Positions 20,007 to 30,900 of a DNA stretch of 64,000 nt are shown here, in pieces. The stretch is from the NCBI GenBank assembly GCA_002314805.1, contig DCHJ01000038.1, positions 8,764 through 72,763 of the forward strand. The letters run 5' to 3'. Position 1 is the first letter of the stretch. Each line of letters opens with the position of its first letter. The notes under the pieces were generated by a model. It saw only the letters and a list, made by a program, of their open reading frames with translations, was not told where the DNA came from and ran no database searches. Origin of the DNA: Lachnospiraceae bacterium UBA1755 (GTDB lineage: Bacteria; Bacillota; Clostridia; Lachnospirales; Lachnospiraceae). The position numbers and the translations under genes are program-made.

Positions 20007-20453
20007 ATGCTTAAGGGTATTCCTGCAATACTTTCACCCGAATTATTGAAGGTCCTCTGTGAGATGGGTCATGGCGACCGTATCTGTATCGGAGACGGCA
20101 ACTTCCCCGGTACATCTATGGGAAAACCTGAGAACTGTGTAGTGCTCAGACTTGACGGACATGGTGTCAATGAGATAATCGATGCTATCCTTCAGGTCAT
20201 GCCTCTTGATTCATACACAGATACTCCATGTATGCTCATGGAGAAGATGGAGTGTGACAGAGATCTTGACATCCCGGTATGGAAAGAGTACAAGAAGACT
20301 GTAAAGAAATATGATAAGCGCGGCGCAAAGGCTTTCGGTTCCTACGAGAGATTTGAATTCTACGAGCAGGCCAAGAAATGCTATTGTATCCTTCAGACCG
20401 GAGAGACCGAGATCTATGCAAATATCATCCTTCAGAAGGGCGTTGTGAAATAA
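20007..20453 (+). CDS. fucU: L-fucose mutarotase (RbsD/FucU family)
   Basis: The 148-residue protein has the RbsD/FucU signature: MLKGIPAILSPELLKVLCEMGHGD with the catalytic His, and DGNFPGTSMG. It interconverts the alpha and beta anomers of L-fucose so that FucI gets its preferred anomer. GGAGGTGAC precedes the ATG. It directly follows fucI and ends at a strong terminator, so the two form a unit. Confidence 0.95.
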   Translation: MLKGIPAILSPELLKVLCEMGHGDRICIGDGNFPGTSMGKPENCVVLRLDGHGVNEIIDAILQVMPLDSYTDTPCMLMEKMECDRDLDIPVWKEYKKTVKKYDKRGAKAFGSYERFEFYEQAKKCYCILQTGETEIYANIILQKGVVK

Positions 20454-20465
20454 TCATTAACTCAG

Positions 20466-20512
20466 AGAGCCGAAATATTCATCAATTATGAAGAATTTCG
20501 GCTCTTTTTTTA
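20466..20512 (+). terminator. rho-independent terminator after fucU
   Basis: AGAGCCGAAATATTC and GAAGAATTTCGGCTCT (20490-20505) pair nearly perfectly and are followed by TTTTTTT. It lies 12 bases after the fucU stop. Confidence 0.9.
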
Positions 20513-20597
20513 TCCTGTTTTTTGTGTTATAGTCTGTTGAGTTAATTGAGAAACTAAGGAAAGGAGTATCCGGTCTCAGCATAACAGCCGGGTCGGA

Positions 20598-21824
20598 ATG
20601 ATACTTATGGATTGTAATATACCTGATGATTTGATCTTTGAAAATGATGATGACAGGCGCAGATATCTTGCTGATCTTGCAAGGCTGAGGAAGATAAGGG
20701 AAGAATCCAGGCTGCAGAGAGAGTCAGAGATGAGTCATAAAGATATCTCTGAGACATCTGCTGACAGATCAGCTGCATCCAGGCCGAAATCAAAGACTAA
20801 AGCAGGAAAAAGGAAGAGCAAGTGGTGGGTATGGATCGTGGCTGCTGTGCTCCTTGTACTTGCGGCATGTCCGGTATACGCCATGTTCCTGGCTGACGGT
20901 GCTACCGGCATGTATACCATCGCTGTGTTCGGTCTTGATTCAAGAGACGGGAATACAGGTAAAGGAGCTTTATCTGATGTAAATATGATCGTACAGATCA
21001 ATCAGGACAACGGAGAGATCAAGCTTGTTTCTATATACCGTGATACTTATGTGCAGATACAGGAGGACGATGTTTACCATAAATTCAATCAGGCATATCA
21101 CAGGGGCGGCCCTGAACAGGCTTTATGGGCTCTTGAGCACAACACTGATATAAAGGCGGATGATTACGCAGCATTCACCTGGAAGGCTGTGGCAGAGGGT
21201 ATAAATCTTCTCGGTGGGATCGATCTTGAGATCACCGATAAAGAGTTCAAGTGCATCAACGGATTCATAACTGAGACAGTCAATTCAACAGGTGTCGGTT
21301 CAGTACAGCTTAAGGCTCCCGGAATGCAGCATCTGGACGGAGTACAGTCTGTAGCATATTCCCGTCTGAGACTTATGGACAATGATTTCAAGCGCACTGA
21401 ACGTCAGCGCAAGGTTATAGCTCTCTGTCTGGAAAAGGCCCAGCAGGCCGATCTGGAGACTCTTGTGACCATAGCCGAGACTATCCTCCCACAGATAAAT
21501 ACCAGTATGAGTATTACGAGCCTTGTGCCGCTGCTTAAAAATATGGGCAACTATAAAATTGTCGGCTCAAAGGGATGGCCCTCAGAGAATACAGTTAAGA
21601 AGATAAAGAACCGTGGCAGCTGCGTGGTACCTGCAACACTCGAGAGCAATGTGGTCAGTCTTCATCAGTTTCTTAACCCGCAGCCTGAAGAGTATAAGCC
21701 CAGTGCGGGAGTGGTAACGAGCAGTCAGCATATTGAAAAGGTGACCGGAGTGCACAGGATAGATCCGCCTGAGGCTGCCGCAGAAGTTCAGGTGGAGAGT
21801 GCAGCGAGTGCTGCCGCTGAGTAG
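20598..21824 (+). CDS. LytR-CpsA-Psr (LCP) family protein
   Basis: LCP enzymes transfer undecaprenyl-linked polymers such as wall teichoic acid or capsule to peptidoglycan, outside the membrane. The 408-residue protein has a charged cytoplasmic N-terminus (to 75), one membrane helix (about 76-97, WWVWIVAAVLLVLAACPVYA) and the LCP domain (about 105-300) with FGLDSRDG, ADVNMIVQ-like SDVNMIVQ, VSIYRDTYV, FNQAYHRGG and RLRLMDNDFKRTERQRKVI, including the Asp and Arg residues that bind the lipid phosphate. The Ala/Glu-rich tail is not conserved. ATG at 20598 or 20607 is uncertain. It sits between fucose genes without obvious functional linkage. Confidence 0.92.
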   Translation: MILMDCNIPDDLIFENDDDRRRYLADLARLRKIREESRLQRESEMSHKDISETSADRSAASRPKSKTKAGKRKSKWWVWIVAAVLLVLAACPVYAMFLADGATGMYTIAVFGLDSRDGNTGKGALSDVNMIVQINQDNGEIKLVSIYRDTYVQIQEDDVYHKFNQAYHRGGPEQALWALEHNTDIKADDYAAFTWKAVAEGINLLGGIDLEITDKEFKCINGFITETVNSTGVGSVQLKAPGMQHLDGVQSVAYSRLRLMDNDFKRTERQRKVIALCLEKAQQADLETLVTIAETILPQINTSMSITSLVPLLKNMGNYKIVGSKGWPSENTVKKIKNRGSCVVPATLESNVVSLHQFLNPQPEEYKPSAGVVTSSQHIEKVTGVHRIDPPEAAAEVQVESAASAAAE

Positions 21825-21898
21825 ATAGTATATAAGGTCAGCTCCGGGGTATTAGAAGAGATAAGTATTAATGGAGGCTGGAATAAGGGGGATGCCTA

Positions 21899-23257
21899 AT
21901 GAAACGAGTTGGTTATGTATGTTTTGGTGAGGTAAATACTCCTATCGGGAAACTTATTGAGAAGCATGATACTGCATTAAAGCTCCTTAAAGATAACTTC
22001 AATGACTGGGACATCCTGGACGGAGGTCTTGTAATTGATGACGAAGAGTATAAATATGCAGATGCTGCTATCGCAAAACTGAAAACCGGTGAGTTTGATT
22101 GTCTTCTTACGGTAGTGTGCGGGTGGATTCCTACACACTCCGTCATCCGTGTGACAGATAACTGGAGACAGCTTCCGATACTTCTCTGGGGACTCTGCGG
22201 ATGGAAGGAGAATGGCAGAATCATTACGACTGCCGAGCAAGCAGGAACTACAGCTATTAGGCCGGCTTATGAAGCCCTTGGGTATAACTTCAAGTATATC
22301 TACAATATCATCGGTAAGGATGCTCCGCTTGACAAAGTGGATTCATTCGTGCGCGCTGCCCATGCAAAGGCTATGCTCAGGAAAGCCCATGTAGGTTCAA
22401 TGGGATACAGGGATATGTTCCTCTACGGAACGACCTTTGAGTCACAGTCAATGCGCAGCAGGATCGGTCCCGAGGTGGAGTGCTTTGAGATGCTTGAGAT
22501 GCTGCAGAATATTGAAAAGCTCGATCAGAAGGATATCGATGATGGTGTCAGGTACGTTAAGGACAACTGGGTATTCAGGAAGGAATGTCCGGATGAGACC
22601 ATAATAAGCGGCGTTAAATACGCGCTTGCACTTGCAAAGAAGATCAACGAGAGGGGATATGAAGCTATATCACTTCTTGATGTTGACGGAATGAAAAAGC
22701 TCCTGGGTTTCCCGCCTGCAATGGTCTTCATGCTTCTTGAGCATTACTGCAGCGTGCTCACTGTACCAGAAAACGATATCATGGGTGCTGTATCACAGCT
22801 TATCATGAAGTACATCACCGGTCAGATAGTACCTTATCTTGAGTACTATGAGTTCTTTGAGGACTCGGTGCTCGCAGGTGTGCCTGATTTCATTCCCAAG
22901 GCAGCAACTGACGGTGACGTGACTGTGCTCCCGGCAGCATTCGGACTCCTTGCAACCTCATTGCTCAACGTATCAAAATGTAAGACAGGATACGTGACAT
23001 GCATAAGGCTCATATACATGAACGGAGAGTACAAGCTTCATATGTACACCGGAGAAGCAAAAACTCCGCCTGCATGGAATGAATACGGATGGGACGATCC
23101 GGCACCTCAGCTTCCGTCCCTCGAGATATTCCCCGACAGCTGTACAGTTGAGGAGTTTGCACAGAAGGTGAGCTGTCAGCACGTGATAGTCGCATTCGGA
23201 GACTACTCTGAAGCTGTTAAAGACTTTTGCAGGATCATGAATATCAAATTGATTTAA
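21899..23257 (+). CDS. L-fucose/L-arabinose isomerase family protein (COG2407 type)
   Basis: The 452-residue protein resembles FucI-related sugar isomerases: an N-terminal Rossmann-like domain (KRVGYVCFGEVNTPIGKLIE, FDCLLTVVCGWIPTHSVIRV, LPILLWGLCGW), then a central part with AHVGSMGYRDMFLYG, and a C-terminal region ending in HVIVAFGDYSEAVKDFCRIM. The substrate is unknown; fucose, arabinose or another deoxysugar are possible. It is distinct from the canonical FucI upstream. AAGGGGG lies eight bases before the ATG. A strong hairpin ends the unit. Confidence 0.8.
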   Translation: MKRVGYVCFGEVNTPIGKLIEKHDTALKLLKDNFNDWDILDGGLVIDDEEYKYADAAIAKLKTGEFDCLLTVVCGWIPTHSVIRVTDNWRQLPILLWGLCGWKENGRIITTAEQAGTTAIRPAYEALGYNFKYIYNIIGKDAPLDKVDSFVRAAHAKAMLRKAHVGSMGYRDMFLYGTTFESQSMRSRIGPEVECFEMLEMLQNIEKLDQKDIDDGVRYVKDNWVFRKECPDETIISGVKYALALAKKINERGYEAISLLDVDGMKKLLGFPPAMVFMLLEHYCSVLTVPENDIMGAVSQLIMKYITGQIVPYLEYYEFFEDSVLAGVPDFIPKAATDGDVTVLPAAFGLLATSLLNVSKCKTGYVTCIRLIYMNGEYKLHMYTGEAKTPPAWNEYGWDDPAPQLPSLEIFPDSCTVEEFAQKVSCQHVIVAFGDYSEAVKDFCRIMNIKLI

Positions 23258-23286
23258 GTGGTATATGTTAAGTTCAGCAAATAGAA

Positions 23287-23333
23287 GGGCCGTCGCACTG
23301 ACGATTAGATAATCAATAGTGCGACGGCTCCTT
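23287..23333 (+). terminator. strong hairpin after the isomerase-like gene
   Basis: GGGCCGTCGCACT and AGTGCGACGGCTC form an 11-bp perfect GC-rich stem (GCCGTCGCACT, about 23289-23299, with its partner at 23318-23328), followed by CCTTAT. The T-run is poor. It marks the left border of the probable insert. Confidence 0.7.
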
Positions 23334-23355
23334 ATGTATGTATTAATGCTTATGT

Positions 23356-23372
23356 ATGTGTTATTGCTGATG
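23356..23372. repeat. left copy of a 14-bp direct repeat flanking the insert
   Basis: ATGTGTTATTGCTG (23356-23369) recurs exactly at 33285-33298, about 9.9 kb to the right in the same orientation. The next three bases are ATG here and CTG there. It sits next to the 61-bp repeat. It could be a target-site or attachment-site repeat. Confidence 0.5.
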
Positions 23373-23376
23373 TAGG

Positions 23377-23437
23377 AATCGACATTCATTGTGGTTTAAC
23401 TCAGAATGTTGGGGGCTACCTTTGGGGGATGCCGAAT
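23377..23437. repeat. left copy of a 61-bp imperfect repeat
   Basis: Starting AATCGACATTC and ending ATGCCGAAT, it matches 33093-33153 at about 52 of 61 positions by manual alignment, in direct orientation. Inside is a hairpin ACATTC...GAATGT followed by a G-rich stretch (TTGGGGGCTACC, TTTGGGGG). It lies between the isomerase terminator and the regulator gene. Confidence 0.75.
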
Positions 23438-23474
23438 TAAAATGCTCCGCGCGTCAAATTCGCTGATATGAGAT

Positions 23475-24668
23475 TTAATGAATCTGTCTCATATAATGGA
23501 CTTCCCGGCTGAATTTTTCAAGAAGTTCCCTCTTGTTTCTGACATCCATCTTTCTATACAGCTTGCCTAGCTGCTTCTTAATGGTAGAGACACTGACATC
23601 CTCCAGTAAAGCCATCTGATTGATGGAACTACCTGTCCGTGCCCAAAAAAGAAGCGTATAGTCCAATTCAGTTAAATCCAGTAAAGTGTTGAAGTTAATA
23701 TGATATTTTAGATATGCAGGGTAAGCCCTTAGCCATGTGTTTGATGCTTTCTGCAACAGATCAACGGTTTCCTTAGGATAGTATTTTTTAATTACCAGTA
23801 TGCCTTCCTGGTAGAATACAAGAAATAATGCAAAAAGCGAATAGTTCTCATGCTTCAGTGTTAAATCGACAGCTTTTCTAATATGAAGATCCCGCTTATT
23901 TTCGTTGCGAAAAAAGGAATACATTATTGAAAGGTATAGATGGATCAGCATTGCGGCATGAAAATAACCGTTTCTCTCAAGCTCCATGCAGATGATCTCG
24001 TGAGATGCGGTGGTATTACGTGGTGCATCTGTATATAAGCTGCATACATCAGAATATGCATTTTCTTCCGCAAGAAACGGAAGAAATCCCTTTGAGTAGC
24101 AAGAATCGATATCAATTTCCAGTGGCTCTGAAAATTGCGATGTTCCGTAAATAACACTGTCCAGCTCACGCTTTATGAGCAATAGCTCATCCTGATGACG
24201 GTCTGCGGAGGTAATTGCCCTGTTACATGTGTCAAATGCTTCTACAGCCTTGTCAAACTGCAATTCTACGATATATGCCATAGTCAGATAATAATAGGCT
24301 CCTATCTTGAGGCACAATCGTTCTGTTTTTTGAAGCAGCGCATCAAGAGTACGGATACACTCTGCATATTCGGTCTTGCAAAACTGCACGATCCCGTCAT
24401 ACAGCTGCTTTTCATCGGGGGGCAGTTCATTAGGATCATCATTTGAGGAAAAACAATAGATGAGGTCAGGAAAAATATAACGGTCATCACATTCAGGACG
24501 ATTACTCTTCTTTCTGCCGTCTTCAGGTTTGGGAGCGATATCCGGTATCATCCAGCTGTTGCCGACTATGATTGCACCCTCAATCCTTCCTTCAGAAGCG
24601 AGCTTGGCGACACGTCTTGGACTGATATTCCATTTCTCTGCAGTTTCAGTGGTAGATAAATATCGCAT
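23475..24668 (-). CDS. transcriptional regulator with N-terminal MerR/excisionase-like HTH and C-terminal LuxR-type HTH
   Basis: The 397-residue protein has an N-terminal helix-turn-helix of the MerR/excisionase kind (YLSTTETAEKWNISPRRVAK, then an EGRIEGAIIVGNSWMIP wing, residues 1-45). A long alpha-helical TPR/MalT-like middle follows. At the C-terminus (about 335-390) is a LuxR-type HTH (LTELDYTLLFWARTG, VSVSTIKKQLGKLYRKMDVR). The ATG at 24668 has AGGAGG four bases upstream and starts the HTH; an upstream ATG would add twelve residues. It is divergent from the giant secreted protein gene, which it may control. That link is inference. Confidence 0.8.
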   Translation of the reverse strand: MRYLSTTETAEKWNISPRRVAKLASEGRIEGAIIVGNSWMIPDIAPKPEDGRKKSNRPECDDRYIFPDLIYCFSSNDDPNELPPDEKQLYDGIVQFCKTEYAECIRTLDALLQKTERLCLKIGAYYYLTMAYIVELQFDKAVEAFDTCNRAITSADRHQDELLLIKRELDSVIYGTSQFSEPLEIDIDSCYSKGFLPFLAEENAYSDVCSLYTDAPRNTTASHEIICMELERNGYFHAAMLIHLYLSIMYSFFRNENKRDLHIRKAVDLTLKHENYSLFALFLVFYQEGILVIKKYYPKETVDLLQKASNTWLRAYPAYLKYHINFNTLLDLTELDYTLLFWARTGSSINQMALLEDVSVSTIKKQLGKLYRKMDVRNKRELLEKFSREVHYMRQIH

Positions 24669-24840
24669 ATGGCCTCCTATTGTTCGGCCGGATGAACAAA
24701 ACATGTTATTAATAGTTTAGCCAAAAACTATGATTAATCAAGGATTTTTCGTGATTCTAGCGATTATTCACGCAAATTGTGGTTCATTCTGCATAGGCTT
24801 AAGCCCTGAAAGTAAAGTCTATGCGGTACTTTTATACGGA

Positions 24841-24870
24841 TTGAATGTCCATAAGTATGTAAGGTATAAT
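24841..24870 (+). promoter_or_regulatory. promoter of the giant secreted protein gene
   Basis: TTGAAT (24841-24846) and TATAAT (24865-24870) are separated by 18 bases. The transcript would start near 24877, about 24 bases before the ATG at 24901. The upstream 170 bases are shared with the divergent regulator and are the place to look for its operator. Confidence 0.6.
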
Positions 24871-24900
24871 CTAGTTGAAAACTCACAGGGGGGTGTGACC

Positions 24901-27900
24901 ATGAATAAGACAATTTTACGCAAGCTGGCGGTTTTAATGGCATTTGTAATGCTATTCACCAGCATTCCCATGACTTCATTAGCAGCGCAGGAAAGTTATG
25001 TACTCGTGCCGGAAAGAAGTATATATACATCGGATATGGAATCTGGTGCATTCTATCTGGGCAGCGAGACGGCAGAATTCAATGAAAATGAAAAAGGGCC
25101 GTATATGCTGAAGGTGGTTCGCAATGGAGCGGCAGACAATAAAGCCACTGTAAGGCTCCATATGCTGGATGTGACCGCAAAGTACGGAGAGGATTACACA
25201 GTACGTATTTCAGACGCATCCATCATAGAAAAGGGTGCCCAGAATACGGATACGTCTAAGTCCATTACAGAAGTAATGAGCTCTGATAAAGTCACGGAAT
25301 ATAACTATTCTGATGCAGTAGTTGAAGGACTGATCACGGCGGAGAACCAGCTGGAGAAAGAAGAACAGGAAGAAGATCTAAAGGAGGCAAAAGCTTATCT
25401 TAACGATGAGACTGCCTCGTCTTCCGATGCAAAAAGTGATGATGCTGATGCATCATTATCAGAGGCAGCATCAAAAGAAAGCGTTAAGCCTGCAGAGGAG
25501 GAAGATGCTTCTTATTCAGAAACAGGTCTTGACGGAGCAGTGATCAACGATGCTACTTTTTCCGAAGCATCTGATATTGAACCAATTAAAGTCACTTCAG
25601 CCCTGCAGCATCTTTCTCTTGCTCAGCTCAAGGAACTGCAGACCGGTATAACCAATGATAAGACCTCTATGAGCTATGACAGCGAAAGTGATCTGCTGGG
25701 CATAAACATGGATAGCTTCGGTGAGGAAAATGTTGAAGATCCGTATTTTTCGGAGAGCAGGGAAGAAATACTGAGGCAGCTGTCTTCGACATACATCGAT
25801 ATTGACTTTAAGCCCGGAGTCTCAGAACGCTATGTGAAAATCGAAGTGATCGATGACGATAAATCACAGGGCAATCTCCAGGCAGAGTTTTCTCTCGGAA
25901 GCGTGGATGACAGTACAGTCAGCAAGGAGTACAGCACCTTCATCATGATCATCAACGATGATGAAGAGTATGTGCCGGATACCGTCCAGTTCACATCTGC
26001 AGAGTATGTGCCTGCAAACGGTTATGTTTCCGTAAGCGTGGAGCGTAAAGGAAATCTCAATGAGCTTGCAAGCGTAATGATAGATACTGAAAGCATAACC
26101 GCAGAGCCGGAGACACAGTTCTCTGAGGTCCATGCTGCGAATTACTTTGTGTACGGCGTAAAAGAAAGAGCAGTAAAAATCCCTATCGTGAGCACAGGAC
26201 TTACCGAGGATGTCCAGTTTAAAGTAAAGCTTCAGGAACCGGTAGGCTGTGAGCTTGGAGATATCACAGAGGCAATATGTACGATACGTCCTACGGATAA
26301 GAGCTTTGAGACTACGCTGGAAACCACATCACAGTCCGATCCTTCTGCAGCACCGCTTAAGGCTGCTGCAGCCGGTGAGGAGCAGGATGAAATAGAACAT
26401 GACTATGATGTAATATCAGACGACGGCACGGCCAACCTGGAGGGCATGGAATGGTGGGATATCATTCTCGACAGAAATGCCAAGGTTTACGGCGATGATA
26501 TGAAACAGCAAGTAGTCTGGGCCCATGCTGATGCCGCAGGTAGCGTAATATATAGGTCCGACATAAAGGCGTGGGAGTTATATACGCGACGTCATATCGC
26601 GCAAAGTGGCGCTGCCACCCGTGTCGGTTTCAACTTTCATCCATGGGAGACGCGCCTTGACTGGAACGGAATGCAGGTTGAATGGAAAAAAGAGAACGGT
26701 GGAAGTGAGCTTAAAGTTGCAGACGTGGGGGTATATACATATGTGAAAGCAGAGCCTCCGAGTATCGATCACTATGGAAGAAGTGTAAAGAATTGGGATA
26801 GAAGGACGGACTGCTACTGGTCATCGACCAAGTACAACGCAGTCTGGGAATTTGGCTTATTCATTGAGACAGCAAGGTGGGGTTTTCCGCATCTGTATAT
26901 CTATGGCATTACACCTATCAAGAGACCATTTGAAATCACGCTGGAGACATCACAGCCGTTCACACTTATTACCGATCAGGGAAAAAGGATAAAGAACAGC
27001 GAAAGCAGCAATAAGGTATATCAGAATGCACATCTGACGAAGATAGTCGAGGGAAAAACAAATAATACCATTACCACGGTGTCTGGTCATACGGTGACTG
27101 TCGGACTTTCTGATGAGGACAATCCGATCGCATACATAGCGGGACTGGAGGTAGTGGACTCTTCAGGCAAGGGAATGAATATCTGGTCGGCTAAGGATAA
27201 TGAGTATCCCTCAAGTGCGACCTTTGAACTCACCAATAACCTGCTTCAGCGCATAGATAAATTTGATGCCCTTACTCTTGAAAAGGTAAAAGATGAGGCA
27301 CACGGATTCAGGGGAAACAAGGGAAAATTCTCCATCCGGGCAATTGTAAAGAATAAGCCTGCAGTACTCAAGTATAAAGAGGATGCGAGATGTGATCTTG
27401 TGCTTTGGGATGTTGATGATAACAATGTGATCACGCAGAAGACCGGCAAAAAGGTCGGAGACATGACCTATTATACCTACGGTATGGGCGACTGCGTGAG
27501 ATATCAGGCAAATATCAAGGATGAGTACAAGACGGAATACGTGTATTCCGGAATTGATTTTCTGGTAGAGGGACAGCCCACGCGTACAACCTGGGTCATG
27601 GAGGGTGACCTTGGAAAAGGATATGTAAAAGAAATTGCAGATAAGCAGGAGCAGACAATAAGAGCCAATCTGAGCAAGTGGGACAACCGGGTAGTCGTGA
27701 GAATAGCCAAGACAGATGACAAGCTGTTTGACCATGACAAGGGCTTTTTTGCAGATGCATTATCCGTCGAGGCATCCGGTAATTACCTTTATTATATTAT
27801 AGAAAGTGACCCGCAGAAGATCCCGGGCAGGGTGTTTGTGCTTACTGCGTACCTTAAGGACGGATGCGCAGGCATGATCCCGGTATGGCAGGACATAAAC

Positions 27901-30900
27901 CATAAAGAAAAGTACAGCCAGAACACATACTACTTTGACGGCAGCCAGAAAAAGGAAGAAAACGTAGTCCTGTTAACCGCCGAAAGGGGAGTGCAGCAGA
28001 AGTACAGCATTACGGGAAAGGTGTACTACGATGTGGCTCAATTGGGAGAAACCAAGACACTTGAGGGATGGATACCGGCCTCAGGACTTCCGATACTGGT
28101 TGATGTTACTCACTATGGTATTACAGACAAAGACGGTGTGTTCTCAACAACAGAGTTTGCCGGAATAAAGAATTATTATGTAAAGACGAGAATCGGTACG
28201 GACAGGGATGCTGTATACCGGTCTGTCAAGCTTGAGAATAAAAAGGATATAGATATTGGAAGGATAGTATTCAATACCCAGAGCAAGACACATCCAAGGT
28301 TTACATTCCTTAAGGGCAACAGCTTTGACAGAAAAACAGGGATACTGATTGCAGATTCGATTAAATACATCGTCATCGGAAATGAGTCTACCGTATCAGG
28401 TACGCTTCTTAGTGCGGGAACTACGGATACGAATGAGTTTGGTAATGATTTCACTTATACCTATATGCAGAAGGGTAAAAGCATGACAGCCAAGGAATCA
28501 GTGAAACGAGTCGAATTCGTCGTATACGGTGATCATACTGAGAAGGCAGTATATAAAATCGATGCACCTAGCGAGGGAACCGATCCCAAGAAATGGAGTA
28601 GTCCATATGTATTTGCCAAAGGACATTATCTGGATTACAAGGCAGGGGATCTGCTGTTTGCAAGGGTCGTTACTGACAGAAAAACTGACGACGGAACGGA
28701 TGTTATTTCTAACGAAGTGACCTATCCTCCGATCAATACAGGCATGTCTTTTGTTGAAGAAGCACCCACAAGTCCTGAGTTTACAAAGCTGGTCGTACCG
28801 TCTACTGATGGTTTTAAGCTTCCGGTCATTGGTAATCTTACAACAATGCTTTCATTAAGCTATCTCAACCTTGGAATAGAGACTACAGTCGATAATGGAA
28901 TAAGAGTGAACTTCGGAGCCAGCTTCCCTGCGGCGGGAAGTCACTTTGATAAGTATGGACTGGCTAAGTCTGATACTAAGGTAATGTACGGAGTATCGGA
29001 TCTGGGCGAAGGCATGGAGACATTGATCAATAAACTTAAAGAAGCCCAGGATGCTGAAGAGTCCGGTACGACAGGAATTGGAATCAAGGCTTGGGGATTT
29101 AGACCGATAGTGGGTCTTTACTTTGAATTCCAGGCCCAGATGGTACCGACCCAGAAGGGAGGATATAAGCTTGTATACCGTTTCCTCGGAGGCGGAGCAT
29201 ATGGCGGATTCATAGGAACCTTCAGGTATACGCATTACTTCCTTGTTGGAGGAGTCCCTACGTATGTTGGAGGAGATTTAGAAGCTCAGATGCTACTTGA
29301 ATGGGGAGCTGCTTATGACAAGGAAAAGACTCCAAAGGAATGGGAAATCACCAGGCTGGATCAGGACTTTTTGACAAAACTTACAAGCAACACCCATACA
29401 AATTTCATCCTGCGCATGATATTCTACGTCAATGCTTATGCAGGGGTAGGAATCTGTAAGACATTGGGAGTAAGGGGAGGTTTTGCGTTCTCCTTCCATT
29501 TCATCAACAATAAGGCCATAACCAAGAACTACCCTAAGGTCAATCCTACAGGCTTTTATGCGACAGGACATCTAAAGTTCTGGGCAGATGTGATAGTATT
29601 CTCAATTCCGGTACCGGTACTCAGTTTCACAAAAGATCAACCGTGGCGAGCAGGCTATTATGCGGATATTAAGGTGGGTGAAACGGATGAAGAGACAACA
29701 AGTGAGATTGATGAAACAAGTCAGGAACTCGGAGATATAATCCCTAAAGCCCGTCTTAGCAAGGAGTCGACATTTGTAGGCCATTTTGATACGCGCGAAT
29801 CGATCCGGGGACTGGACAGCGAATGGGAGGGCAGTATAACCGGACGCAACATAATATGCCATTCATATGATGATGCCTCCCAGAAACTGGTGGAAGTACA
29901 GACACCTTCAAACGCTTCAAAGAAAATAATGATGACTTATCTTGAAGATGACTTTGACAGGGAATCAGTAGACCGGACAAGGCTCATGTATTCAATCTAC
30001 GATGAAGATCAGGAGACATGGTCAGATCCGGAACCGATAGATCCAAGTGACACAACGGCGGATTTCAGCCCGTATGTATGTGACAGAGGAGGGGACGTAC
30101 TGATCACATGGGCATCCGGAAAAGATCCTATGACTAATATTGGAACAGCATCATATTCTGAAATCTTAAAGTCACAGCAGATATTTACTGCCCGTTTCGA
30201 TAAGTCTGACAAAAAGATCAAGGATATAACACAGATCACGGATGACGGTTATATGAATGCAAATCCGATTGCAGTCTATGATGAGTCGACCGGAAAGACG
30301 TTTGTGTTCTATCTCAAATCATATGTTGGGGATATCACTACATCAGAAGACCTCATCAAATATTCAATGCCGCAGACCAATAAGGCCGAAATCGCGTACC
30401 GGATATATGATGACAGCGCTGATGGAGGCAAGGGCAAGTGGCTGACGGATGAATACCTCGATGGAGAGCTTCCTGATGACCCTGTAAAGGCAGAAATCGT
30501 AAAAGCACAGCTTAACGGACAGCGTTTCGTAGCATCTCCTATCAGCGAGTTTGGAATAAATAATCCTGTCATCAGTGATTATGCAATTATTGAAGCAAGT
30601 CTTCATGACAACATTGATGAGATGGTCCGTAAGATATGTACACTTGCCGATGTCGATTACAACGAATTGAAAAATGCTGATGAAGCTGCTGAAAGTAAGC
30701 TTGATGCTTATGTTGCTTCACATCAGGACGTGGTAAAGAATCTGTATAAGACCAAGAAGAATGTGGGTATATATGCTTATGTTGTGGATACCGACAACAA
30801 CATGAGCACCACAGAGGACCAGGAGATTTATCTCCAGACCTTTGATACAGCCACACATACATTCGGTACTCCGATAAGGATCACCAATAATGCTGTAGGT

